From: Candidatus Thermoflexus japonica | GTDB lineage: Bacteria > Chloroflexota > Anaerolineae > Thermoflexales > Thermoflexaceae | Direction of reading: 5' to 3' | Assembly (NCBI GenBank): GCA_002898735.1 | Contig: BEHY01000009.1 | Coordinates: 1 to 57,208 of the forward strand | Length of the DNA: 57,208 nucleotides | In this document: piece by piece, positions 25,658-32,919 of the stretch | Layout of the letters: every line of letters starts with the position of its first letter | How positions within the stretch are numbered: position 1 is the stretch's first letter | Position numbers and translations under genes: made by a program | The notes under the pieces: generated by a model | What the model was told of the DNA's origin: nothing | Databases searched by the model: none | Seen by the model: the letters and a program-made list of their open reading frames with translations, nothing else

Positions 25658-26755
25658 ATGGCGAGACTGCTGGTGGTGGATGATGATCCCGACGCGCGCC
25701 GGCTGATCGGGCTGGTGCTCCGGCGCGCCGGCCACGACATCCTTTACGCAGAGGATGGCTTCCAGGCCCTGGAGGTGATGGGCCGGGAGCATCCGGATCT
25801 CATCATCCTGGACCTGATGATGCCCGGGATGGATGGTTTTGAGGTCCTGGAAGCCATGCGTCAGCGGGTGGACCTGCGGGGCCTTCCGGTGATCGTATTG
25901 ACCGCTAAGGCCCAGGTGGCCCCGGCGGCGGAACAGAAGCTCCTGCACGTGCAGGCTTATCTGACCAAGCCGGTCTCCGCCGAAACCTTGCTGCGAACGG
26001 TCGAGGAGACGCTGAAAGCCACCCGTCCCCTTCTCCCTTCGGGGGGCCGGGCGCTGGAGATCGCCGGTGGGGAGAGCTGGCCGGGCAGCGCAGGGGAGCT
26101 CCTGGCTTCGGCCCTGGCGGCCGCTCTGGCCGCCCATGCCCCGACGTTCCTGATCGATGTGGAAGGGCTGGGGCGAGGGGCCATGATCTTCGATCTGGAG
26201 CCTCGCCTGACGGTGGAGGACCTGGAGGTGGGTCGGGATCCTGCCCAGGGTTTGATCCCGGTTCGGGAGCAGCTTCAGGTCTGGTCGATCTATGGACGGC
26301 CCGGCCCGGCCGCTGTGCAGCGGGTGGCGGAGCAGCTGGCCCCCCAGGCAGAATTCCTGGTCTGGATGGTCGGGGATCCCATCGGGCCGGTGGCGGCCTC
26401 GATCTTCTCCCGGTGTCTGCGGGTTTTCTTCACCTTTGAGAGCCACGGGCCCGGGATGCGGCGGGCGCGGATCGTGCTCCGCCAGCTGGAAGAGCAGGGC
26501 CTTCGATCGCCAGAGGTCTCGCCGGTCTGGGTGCGACGCTGGATGGTTCCCGAGCCATGGACGGAGACGGAGATTCAGAACCGCCTGGGCGGCGTCCCCA
26601 TCCGGGTCTGGCCGGTGGATCCGGTGACGGCCCACCGGGCCCTGCAGGATGGCCGGCCCATCCAGGAGGTTGAGCCGGAAAGTCCCACCGCATATCGGAT
26701 CCGGGAATGGGTTGGGGAGATCCTTGAACTGGCGAAGGAGAGGAGGGCGTCTTGA
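25658..26755 (+). CDS. response-regulator receiver with a degenerate CpaE-like C-terminal domain
   Basis: A 365-residue protein. The receiver is complete (Asp52 in LDLMMPGMDGFEV, Thr82, Lys104 in LTKPVS). The C-terminal part aligns by position with the ATPase domain of the neighbouring CpaE-like protein, but the place of the KGGVGTST loop reads GGESWPGSAGELL with no P-loop lysine, so nucleotide binding is probably lost. It may act as a regulatory partner of the intact copy. GCAGGAGG stands 7 nt before the ATG at 25658. Its stop overlaps the cpaF TTG start, so cpaF translation is coupled to it. Confidence 0.8.
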   Translation: MARLLVVDDDPDARRLIGLVLRRAGHDILYAEDGFQALEVMGREHPDLIILDLMMPGMDGFEVLEAMRQRVDLRGLPVIVLTAKAQVAPAAEQKLLHVQAYLTKPVSAETLLRTVEETLKATRPLLPSGGRALEIAGGESWPGSAGELLASALAAALAAHAPTFLIDVEGLGRGAMIFDLEPRLTVEDLEVGRDPAQGLIPVREQLQVWSIYGRPGPAAVQRVAEQLAPQAEFLVWMVGDPIGPVAASIFSRCLRVFFTFESHGPGMRRARIVLRQLEEQGLRSPEVSPVWVRRWMVPEPWTETEIQNRLGGVPIRVWPVDPVTAHRALQDGRPIQEVEPESPTAYRIREWVGEILELAKERRAS

Positions 26756-28062
26756 GCCCGCAGGAGCCGCAGATCCCCCCAGAGCATTACGCCCGGCTTC
26801 GGGCCTGGCTCATTCAACAGCTGCGGAAGGGCTCGGAGCCGCCGCCGATGGGAATGACCCCGGAGAGCTGGCGATGGGTCCGGGATCGGATAAGCCAGCT
26901 GCTGGCCTCCGCCCGGGTCTCCCTGCCCCCGGAGGCGCTGGAGCGGCTGGTGGATGAGGTGGGGGACGAGGTCGTGGGCTATGGCCCCATCGGGCCGCTG
27001 GTGCGTGACCCCTCCATCACCGAGATCATGGTGAATGGCCCTCATCAGGTCTATGTGGAGCGAGCCGGGAAGATCGTCGAAGTCGATGTGCGGTTCCGGG
27101 ATGAGCAGCATGTGATGGAAATCATCGAGCGCATCCTCAGACCCCTCGGGCGCAAGGTGGATCGGACATGGCCCATGGCCGACGCCCGGCTCCCGGATGG
27201 CTCACGGGTGAATGTGATCATCCCGCCCTGCGCGCTGAACGGGCCCACCATCACGATCCGGAAATTCCCGGCCCGCCGGCTGACCGTGGAGGATCTCATC
27301 CGCTTCGGAACCATGACGCCGGAGATGGCGGAGTTCCTGCGGGCCTGTGTGATCGCCCGTTTGAACATCGTCGTCTCCGGTGGGACCGGTTCGGGGAAGA
27401 CCACTTTATTGAATGTGCTCTCCGCGTTCATCCCGGAGGACGAGCGCATCGTCACCATTGAGGACGCGGCGGAGCTCCAGCTGCAACAGCGCCATGTCGT
27501 GCGCCTGGAGGCGGCGCCTGCTCTCCCGGATGGAACGGGGCGGGTGACCATTCGGGATCTGGTGATCAATGCCCTGCGCATGCGACCCGATCGGATCATC
27601 GTTGGGGAATGTCGGGGGCCTGAGGCCCTGGACATGCTTCAGGCGATGAACACGGGTCATGAGGGTTCGATGACCACCATCCATGCGAACAGCCCCCGCG
27701 ATGCCCTTTCCCGTCTGGAAACGATGGTGCTGATGGCGGGCATGGATCTTCCCCTGCGGGTGGTTCGCACTCAGATCGCCTCCGCCATCGACCTCATTGT
27801 GCAGCAGGAACGGTTGCGGGATGGCTCCCGAAAGATCACCCGGGTCACGGAGATCCAGGGGATGGAAGGGGACACCGTGGTGTTGCAGGATCTTTTCGTC
27901 TTCCAGGCGAAGGCGATCGGGGAGGAACAGGGGAGGGTGGAAGGGGTCCATCGGCCGACCGGGATCCGCCCGCATTTCATGTCCCGCCTGGAGGCGGCGG
28001 GGATCCGCCTGTCCCCCCAGATTTTCGGCGTGGGGACGATCCCCGTGGGTCGGGGGCGATGA
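26752..28062 (+). CDS. cpaF: CpaF/TadA-family secretion ATPase
   Basis: A 436-residue hexameric ATPase that powers Tad/Flp-type pilus assembly or type II/IV-like secretion. GPLVRDPSITEIMVNG is the N-terminal signature, SGGTGSGKTTLLN (209-221) is Walker A, IEDAAELQL is the Asp/Glu box, and ECRGPEALDMLQAMNTGHEGSMTTIHANS contains Walker B and the conserved histidines. Translation probably begins at the TTG at 26752, four bases overlapping the previous stop, with GGAGAGGAGGGCG upstream. TadB/TadC genes do not follow; the gene ends at a hairpin duplicated 683 bp downstream. Confidence 0.95.
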   Translation: MSPQEPQIPPEHYARLRAWLIQQLRKGSEPPPMGMTPESWRWVRDRISQLLASARVSLPPEALERLVDEVGDEVVGYGPIGPLVRDPSITEIMVNGPHQVYVERAGKIVEVDVRFRDEQHVMEIIERILRPLGRKVDRTWPMADARLPDGSRVNVIIPPCALNGPTITIRKFPARRLTVEDLIRFGTMTPEMAEFLRACVIARLNIVVSGGTGSGKTTLLNVLSAFIPEDERIVTIEDAAELQLQQRHVVRLEAAPALPDGTGRVTIRDLVINALRMRPDRIIVGECRGPEALDMLQAMNTGHEGSMTTIHANSPRDALSRLETMVLMAGMDLPLRVVRTQIASAIDLIVQQERLRDGSRKITRVTEIQGMEGDTVVLQDLFVFQAKAIGEEQGRVEGVHRPTGIRPHFMSRLEAAGIRLSPQIFGVGTIPVGRGR

Positions 28063-28137
28063 AGGGGAGGGGCAGGCGCTCCACCTGCCCCTCCCTGGAC
28101 GATGAGCGCAGCCGGGCCTTCAGCGCCTGGCGGATCT
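28041..28137. repeat. direct repeat copy A (end of cpaF, hairpin, 3' end of an Rdx gene)
   Basis: These 97 bp match 28724-28820 with 3 differences by eye; the first 55 bp are identical. The copy starts in the last codons of cpaF (CCCCGTGGGTCGGGGGCGATG) and runs through the terminator hairpin into the reversed end of an Rdx/SelW-type reading frame. Beyond 28137 similarity continues weakly for about 40 bp. Confidence 0.9.
28064..28096. terminator. hairpin A behind cpaF
   Basis: GGGAGGGGCAGG and CCTGCCCCTCCC form a 12-bp stem with a 7-nt loop (CGCTCCA), directly after the cpaF stop. There is no T tract on either strand, so it may act as a bidirectional boundary rather than a classical terminator. 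Confidence 0.55.
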
Positions 28138-28182
28138 GCTTGGCCTCTGGGTGGCGTCCGGGCGGTTTCCTGGGGAACATCC
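28098..28182 (-). pseudogene. 3' remnant of an Rdx/SelW-like gene
   Basis: On the minus strand this stretch translates to MFPRKPPGRHPEAKQIRQAL and then KARLRS, clearly related to the last 26 residues (VFSKKQLGRHAEAEEIRQAL, KARLRS) of the selenoprotein gene at 28783-29025. The stop codon is lost (TCG in place of TAG), there is no upstream half of the family, and no start. It is a truncated duplicate belonging to direct repeat copy A. Confidence 0.75.
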
Positions 28183-28285
28183 GGTTGAGATGGTTCTCCC
28201 ATGCCTCCTGTGTTATATTGAAGCCGGAGGGACGCATTCCGGCAGCTGTAGGACGGGAAGGAGCCCGGCAGCGGGGAGGGGGGAT

Positions 28286-28519
28286 ATGGCGCGGGTCGTT
28301 ACTCGCGAAACCATCCTGAAGGAACTGGAGGGGCTGGCCGAGGACCAGCTCCCGGTGGTGCTGGACTTCATCCATTTCCTGAAGTTCCGCCAGGAAGCCG
28401 AAAGGGCCAGGCAGCGATTTGCCGCTGCGGTGGAAGAGGCCCGGAGCATTGCCCAAGAGCGCGGCATCACCGATGAGGATGTCCTGGAGGAGATCCGGGC
28501 GGTGAGGTTCAGGCAGTGA
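28286..28519 (+). CDS. DUF2281-like antitoxin of a PIN-domain toxin pair
   Basis: A 77-residue protein: MARVVTRETILKELEGLAED, then QLPVVLDFIHFLKFRQEAER, then a charged helix ending DEDVLEEIRAVRFRQ. The L.EL..L.E.....VLDFI.FLK pattern is that of small DUF2281-type antitoxins that precede PIN-domain toxins. GGGGAGGGGGGAT stands before the ATG. Its TGA overlaps the GTG of the truncated PIN gene (GTGA), the normal antitoxin-toxin arrangement. The antitoxin looks intact, although its toxin does not. The pair lies between the two copies of the cpaF-selW junction. Confidence 0.75.
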   Translation: MARVVTRETILKELEGLAEDQLPVVLDFIHFLKFRQEAERARQRFAAAVEEARSIAQERGITDEDVLEEIRAVRFRQ

Positions 28520-28650
28520 GCAGAACGCTGCGGGTCGTCCTGGATACCAGCACGGTTGTTTCCCGCATCATCGGCGGCGTCAGCAAAGAAGTGATCGACC
28601 TTCTGCGTGAAGGCGCTTTCCAGGTGATCATCAGTGAAAAGATCCATTGA
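28516..28650 (+). pseudogene. truncated PIN-domain toxin (VapC-like)
   Basis: A GTG at 28516 overlapping the antitoxin stop opens 44 codons. LRVVLDTSTVVSRIIGGVSK, then EVIDLLREGAFQVIISEKI, match the N-terminal third of PIN-domain RNases, including the first catalytic aspartate (VVLDT). The frame then ends at TGA 28648-28650; full PIN toxins have about 130-140 residues and three further acidic residues. The following 70 bp do not restore PIN similarity in any frame. The toxin is therefore inactive unless a fragment has another role. Confidence 0.8.
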
Positions 28651-28723
28651 CCCCGCAGGATGCCACAAGCGAAGGCTATTTCATCCATCCTGTCTTTGCA
28701 GGGCTCGTCGGTGTGAGGGCGCT

Positions 28724-28820
28724 CCCCGTGGGTCGGGGGCGATGAAGGGGAGGGGCAGGCGCTCCACCTGCCCCTCCCCGGGCTATGAGCGCAGCCGGGC
28801 CTTCAGCGCCTGGCGGATCT
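28724..28820. repeat. direct repeat copy B (cpaF-end duplicate, hairpin, 3' end of selW-like gene)
   Basis: Second copy of the 97-bp repeat, 683 bp downstream of copy A. It contains the last codons of cpaF (reading ...PVGRGR stop in frame) without any cpaF upstream of it, then the hairpin, then the true 3' end of the selW-like gene. The pair of copies brackets the antitoxin/PIN relic. Confidence 0.9.
28747..28779. terminator. hairpin B behind the selW-like gene
   Basis: GGGGAGGGGCAGG and CCTGCCCCTCCCC form a perfect 13-bp stem with a 7-nt loop, 4 bp beyond the selW-like stop codon. It is the better preserved of the two hairpin copies and is again without a T tract. Confidence 0.6.
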
Positions 28821-29025
28821 CCTCCGCTTCTGCGTGGCGCCCGAGCTGCTTCTTTGAAAACACCAGCTCTCCGTTCACCCGGACCTCGAAGACGCCCCCG
28901 CTGGAGGGGATGAGCGTCCAGGAGGCCACCTGACCTTCGAATTCCTTAAGCAGCTCCTCGGTCAACCTGACCGCTCGGGGGAGATACCCTCAGACGGCGC
29001 AGTATTCGATTTCAACCCGCAGCAT
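28783..29025 (-). CDS. SelW/Rdx-family selenoprotein with in-frame UGA (Sec12)
   Basis: Reading the minus strand from the ATG at 29025 (AGGAGGAGG upstream) gives MLRVEIEYCAV, a TGA codon at 28990-28992, then GYLPRAVRLTEELLKEFEGQ and a further 49 residues to TAG: 80 residues if TGA is read as selenocysteine. Cys9-x-x-Sec12-GYLPRA coincides with the CxxC/CxxU redox motif and following GY.P.. of SelW, SelT and SelH (Rdx) proteins. SGGVFEVRVNGELVFSKK is the conserved second half. A GGU-loop hairpin follows the TGA. Such thioredoxin-like small proteins are redox active; the partner is unknown. The alternative is a nonsense mutation, giving only a 60-residue C-terminal frame from 28965. Confidence 0.82.
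28959..28973 (-). promoter_or_regulatory. candidate bacterial SECIS hairpin
   Basis: On the minus strand CGGTCAGGTTGACCG lies just inside the coding region, with its GGT 22 nt after the UGA. CGGTC/GACCG forms the stem (a sixth pair A-T can close it) and the loop reads AGGTT, presenting GGU as in the SelB-binding loop AGGUCU of E. coli fdhF. CTC (28981-28983) and GAG near 28956 could extend a lower stem. Confidence 0.65.
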
Positions 29026-29076
29026 TTGAACCTCCTCCTGAATCGGGATTCCATCTGCCTTCCTGAACTTCCCTTT

Positions 29077-29538
29077 TCACGGCACATCGTTATACGTCCA
29101 GAGACGGTTTGCCAGGAAATTCCAGAACAGGGCGATCCCTACAGCGATCACCTGGGAGATGTTTACGCCCCACTTCATTCCCATGCGGGGGATGAGAAGC
29201 CCTGAGACCGTTCCGAAGACGGCCAGGTTGATCCCCAGCCCGGCGGTGTTCACAATAAAAAACTGAGAGATCTGCTGCCAGATGGGCTTCGATCGGGATT
29301 CCGGGTAGGTCCAGTAGCGGTTCCAAAGGAAATTGTTCATCACGGCGGCGGTAAACGAAACCGCCTTGGCCAGGACCGGGATCCATCCCCCCAGGAAGAT
29401 CAGGCTGTTCAGAATCCCTGTATCCACCACAAAGCCCACTGTCCCGACCACGCAGAACTTCAGGAAGCGCGCGATCTCCTTGCGATACATCCGATAGAGA
29501 TCTCCCGGGGCAGGTCGAAGGGAAAGTCTTCTCTCCAC
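29077..29538 (-). CDS. GtrA-family membrane protein
   Basis: A 153-residue, four-helix membrane protein. FLKFCVVGTVGFVVDTGILNSLIFL, then VSFTAAVMNNFLWNRYWTYPES, and the closing helix ending FWNFLANRLWTYNDVP carry the GtrA signatures: a G..G...D in helix 1, a helix-2 N.F.W.R.WTF-like motif, and a repeat of it at the C-terminus. GtrA proteins are thought to flip or hold polyprenyl-phosphate-linked sugars or to assist teichoic and arabinogalactan assembly. It lies beside an O-antigen ligase-like gene and a nucleotide-sugar enzyme on the same strand, fitting cell-surface glycan synthesis. Confidence 0.9.
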   Translation of the reverse strand: MERRLSLRPAPGDLYRMYRKEIARFLKFCVVGTVGFVVDTGILNSLIFLGGWIPVLAKAVSFTAAVMNNFLWNRYWTYPESRSKPIWQQISQFFIVNTAGLGINLAVFGTVSGLLIPRMGMKWGVNISQVIAVGIALFWNFLANRLWTYNDVP

Positions 29539-29646
29539 GCGATGCCCTCCATTTCGAGCTCTGGGGCCGAAGGCCAGCGGATTTTCCCCGAAGAAGCCTT
29601 CTCGGACAGGCCCGCGACATAACCCCTGATGCGATGGCGATCCCCG

Positions 29647-31104
29647 TCAGGGGTCGCTGCGGCAAAGCCTCATCGAATCGGCGTTCAGAAGCTCCACCCA
29701 CGCTCCGTACAGGGCGATCAGCAGAGGCAGATTGGCCACGTAAAGATTATCGAAGAACTGGTGGATATGCAAATGCATCCACGCGGCCATCACCCCCGCG
29801 GCCAGTCCCCTCCGCCATCCTGTATTTCGCCGCCAGGCCCACCAGGTATGGATCCCGATCATGATCCAGAGCGCCAGGTAAAGCAGCAAACCCACCAGGC
29901 CGGTTTCCGCGGCCATATTCAGGTAGATGTTATGGGCATGGCCCAGCGGGTTCGGCCATCGGATCAGGGCATAGGCCGGATAAGCGGCGGCGTAGTTCCC
30001 GAATCCAACCCCCAGCCATGGATGCGCCCGGATCATCTCCACGGCGGCCTGCCAGTGGGCCAGCCGCTCGATGATGGCAAAGTTCGCATCGTTTACCTCC
30101 ACCCCGCGCACATCGATGACCTGGATCTCCTCGATGGCCCCCGCCAGGCGGTCCCGAACGGGTGCCGGGATCCATCCTGCGGTCCACAGGAGGATCCCGG
30201 TCAGGATCAGGGCGGCCAGAGCGGCCAGCCCCCACCGGCTTCGAGCGGGTAGCATCCCGACCAGGGTTCCCATCGCGATGGCCGCTCCCAGCCACGCGCC
30301 CCGGGACCAGGAAAGGATGAGCGCCATGAGCGCCAGGCCTCCAACGCCCAGCGCCCCCAGCCCCAGCACCGTCTCTCGAACGGATCGCTGGGGATGGAAG
30401 AGCAGCCCGAAGGCGAGGCCCAGCGCGACCGGCGCGATCAGCCCCATCATCCCGGCGAAGGGATTCGGTTGCTGGAACGTCCCATAGGCTCGATAAAACG
30501 GGAGACCAGGAAGCTGAAAATGCTCCGGCCCGGTCCCTCGCAGGAAGGCCTGCCAGATCCCGATGCCCGCCTGGAGGGCTCCGGAGGTCAGGGCGATCCC
30601 CAGGAGGATCCGTTGCGTGCGCGGCGAGGCGGTCAGGGTCATGATCACCACCACCCCGATTTGTGCCCATTTGATCCATTCTGGAAACCCTTCCTCCCAT
30701 GACGGAGCCCAGGAAAGGGAAAGGAACGTATAACCCAGGAACAGCCCGTAAGCCCAACCCCAGCCCCATCGAGGCAAGGAGAGCGTGCGATGGGTCAACC
30801 CCCGCCATATCCAGCCCAGGAGCGCCAGGCCCAGGAAGATCTGGGCGCTGGGGAGGGGAGGATGCCAGCGTTCGCTCTCCAGCGGCGCCAGCGGCCCGGT
30901 CAGCAGCGCCGCCCCCAGGCCCGCTTCGGGGACCCGCAGGAGGGACATCAGGCCGGCGAGGGCCACGCCTGTCCCGATCAGGAGCTCCGGCCTCCATGCC
31001 AGCATCAGGCCCAGGACGAAGGCCAGAATGCCCCACCCGCGCTTCCGGTCCAGCAACCGCATCCTCAGCTGGAGGCCTTGAGGGGATCGATCCATGCCGG
31101 TCAT
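29647..31104 (-). CDS. O-antigen ligase / WaaL-like polymerase-ligase membrane protein
   Basis: A 485-residue protein of about a dozen hydrophobic helices. The diagnostic segment is the large extracytoplasmic loop near residues 320-400, with HPWLGVGFGNYAAAYP and GHAHNIYLNMAAETGLVGLLLYL, the Wzy_C/O-antigen ligase signature with its conserved histidine and G.G. motif. The family joins or polymerises polyprenyl-linked glycans on the outer membrane face. It sits between GtrA and the UDP-sugar epimerase-like gene, so it probably acts in the same surface polysaccharide pathway. The start is likely the ATG at 31104; a downstream ATG is possible. Confidence 0.88.
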   Translation of the reverse strand: MTGMDRSPQGLQLRMRLLDRKRGWGILAFVLGLMLAWRPELLIGTGVALAGLMSLLRVPEAGLGAALLTGPLAPLESERWHPPLPSAQIFLGLALLGWIWRGLTHRTLSLPRWGWGWAYGLFLGYTFLSLSWAPSWEEGFPEWIKWAQIGVVVIMTLTASPRTQRILLGIALTSGALQAGIGIWQAFLRGTGPEHFQLPGLPFYRAYGTFQQPNPFAGMMGLIAPVALGLAFGLLFHPQRSVRETVLGLGALGVGGLALMALILSWSRGAWLGAAIAMGTLVGMLPARSRWGLAALAALILTGILLWTAGWIPAPVRDRLAGAIEEIQVIDVRGVEVNDANFAIIERLAHWQAAVEMIRAHPWLGVGFGNYAAAYPAYALIRWPNPLGHAHNIYLNMAAETGLVGLLLYLALWIMIGIHTWWAWRRNTGWRRGLAAGVMAAWMHLHIHQFFDNLYVANLPLLIALYGAWVELLNADSMRLCRSDP

Positions 31105-31179
31105 GTTGCGAACCCGGATGGGGGATGATCGCAGGCCACTGCCACCCCGGTGAGCCTCGAGGATAACGAACAGGTCGGC

Positions 31180-32124
31180 TTATTGTTGCTTCAGCCGTTC
31201 CTCAAACCAGCGGATCGTCCGTCGCAGCCCCTCCTCCAGGGGGATCTGAGGGCGCCATCCGAGGCGCTGGCGGGCTTTCGTGATATCCGGGCAGCGGCGC
31301 TGGGGATCCCCGGGAATCCGTCGATCCGGCAGGATGCGGATCCCGGCGGGGTTCCCGGTCAGGCGGTTGATGAGCTCGGCGAAAGTGAGGATGCTGACTT
31401 CCTCCGGGTTCCCCAGGTTCACCGGTTCGTGTTCCTCCACCTCAAGGAGCCGCACGATCCCCTCCACCAGGTCATCGATGTAACAGAAACTGCGAGTTTG
31501 CGAGCCGTCCCCGTAGACCGTCAGAGGCTCCCTTCGCAGGGCCTGGCCGATGAAATTCGGCACCACCCGTCCATCATCCAGCCGCATGCGGGGGCCGTAG
31601 GTGTTGAAAATGCGAACGATGCGTGTATCCACCCCGTGAACCCGATGGTAAGCCATCACCATCGCCTCGGCGAACCGTTTGGCCTCGTCATAGACCCCCC
31701 GAGGCCCGATGGGGTTCACGTGGCCCCAGTAGGTTTCCGGCTGAGGATGAACCTGGGGATCCCCATAGACCTCGCTGGTGGAGGCCAGCACATAGCGGGC
31801 CCCCTTGACCCGCGCGAGGCCCAGGGTGTTATGGGTTCCCAGCGCGCCGACCTTCAGGGTCTGAATGGGGTATTTCAGATAGTCCACCGGGCTGGCCGGC
31901 GATGCGAAGTGCAGCACCGCATCGAGCGGCCCTTCAACATAAAGGAAATGGGTAACGTCGTGGCGGATGAAACGAAAGCGCGGGTGCCCGATCAGGTGGG
32001 CGATGTTATCGGCCGTTCCGGTCAGGAAATTATCCACACCGATCACTTCGTGGCCGTCCGCGAGGAAGCGATCGCAGAGATGGGAACCGATGAAGCCAGC
32101 GGCACCGGTGATCAGAATGCGCAT
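31180..32124 (-). CDS. UDP-glucuronate decarboxylase-like SDR enzyme
   Basis: A 314-residue extended short-chain dehydrogenase. [21 protein letters not shown] (1-21) binds [16 protein letters not shown] is the typical motif of UDP-xylose synthases. STSEVYGDP and the catalytic YDEAK ([11 protein letters not shown]) complete the Ser/Tyr/Lys set, and [10 protein letters not shown] and [17 protein letters not shown] follow. These features fit UXS better than RmlB or GalE. It would provide UDP-xylose for the surface glycan. The ATG at 32124 is chosen with AAGGTG upstream; a GTG four codons earlier is possible. Confidence 0.88.
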   Translation of the reverse strand: MRILITGAAGFIGSHLCDRFLADGHEVIGVDNFLTGTADNIAHLIGHPRFRFIRHDVTHFLYVEGPLDAVLHFASPASPVDYLKYPIQTLKVGALGTHNTLGLARVKGARYVLASTSEVYGDPQVHPQPETYWGHVNPIGPRGVYDEAKRFAEAMVMAYHRVHGVDTRIVRIFNTYGPRMRLDDGRVVPNFIGQALRREPLTVYGDGSQTRSFCYIDDLVEGIVRLLEVEEHEPVNLGNPEEVSILTFAELINRLTGNPAGIRILPDRRIPGDPQRRCPDITKARQRLGWRPQIPLEEGLRRTIRWFEERLKQQ

Positions 32125-32201
32125 GGAGCCGTTCACCTTGAGAGCGAGAATTCCGGGATCTGAGACTGCGTCCAGCAGCGCAAGCCCTGCCTGCTACTTG
32201 A

Positions 32202-32864
32202 CTAACTAAAGGAAAGCCTCCAGCGCGCCAGGAGGATCAGGGCGATGGCTTCCAGCAGGGTGAGCCCGCCGATCCACACCGCGGCGTCAAACCAGAATTT
32301 CTCCGGATACAGGCGGATCAGCGTATCTGTGGGCAGGAAAAGCCATGTGTCCCCTTCAAAGAACACCCGGTGGAACAGCGTGAACGCGGCATCGAAACTC
32401 AGGAGGAATCCGGACAGGATCCCCAGGACCAGCCCGAGGGTGAGAAGCCCTCCCCAGTTCAGGCTCTGCCAGGCCAGCGGGCGGGTTGCGGGGGAGAACC
32501 AGAGGCATGCCCAGGCCCCGATGAGCGCCAGGGCCAGGATCAGGCCCACCCGGAAGGCGGCCCCCTGTAGCACATATACATCCTGCATATGCCGGATCTC
32601 CCGCTCGTTGAAGGCCGGCCGCCCATCGGCGAATCGGATCTCCCGCAGGATGCGGGCTCCGGGCGGCCGGGTCACCGAGCGAAGCCCGGTCAGGGCGAGT
32701 TCCAGCCGCTCCTCCGAGCTCATCCCATAGAGATCCGGCGGGAAATCCGGCCGCGCGTATTCCAGGCGAATAAACCAGTCGTTCATCAACAGCCGGACGT
32801 TCAGCAGGAGCAACACGACGGGTAACGAAAGGATGATCACGGCCGAGAGCACGCGGGATAGCAT
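32202..32864 (-). CDS. TIGR01906/DUF1461 integral membrane protein
   Basis: A 220-residue protein with an N-terminal helix, an outside loop, and three more helices. The loop begins [29 protein letters not shown] and includes a conserved [11 protein letters not shown] segment. The C-terminal half contains [31 protein letters not shown]. This pattern of a Y..pdfp.D.yGms.eeR loop and an FHe.fF.gdtW.F...dtLI.LyPe.fw motif is that of the TIGR01906 family, which in Gram-positives includes a protein linked to lipoprotein maturation. Its position next to DegV/FakA may hint at lipid-linked function. The function here is unproven. Confidence 0.85.
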   Translation of the reverse strand: MLSRVLSAVIILSLPVVLLLLNVRLLMNDWFIRLEYARPDFPPDLYGMSSEERLELALTGLRSVTRPPGARILREIRFADGRPAFNEREIRHMQDVYVLQGAAFRVGLILALALIGAWACLWFSPATRPLAWQSLNWGGLLTLGLVLGILSGFLLSFDAAFTLFHRVFFEGDTWLFLPTDTLIRLYPEKFWFDAAVWIGGLTLLEAIALILLARWRLSFS

Positions 32865-32919
32865 GGACGCGCTCCTTGCTGGTTTCTCAGATCGAGATCA
32901 GCCGGGCTTGCGATGGGCC

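Noticed and set aside
28648..28650. TGA ending the PIN fragment as a second selenocysteine codon
   Set aside because: No redox motif surrounds it and the sequence after it does not continue a PIN fold, so it is a true stop.
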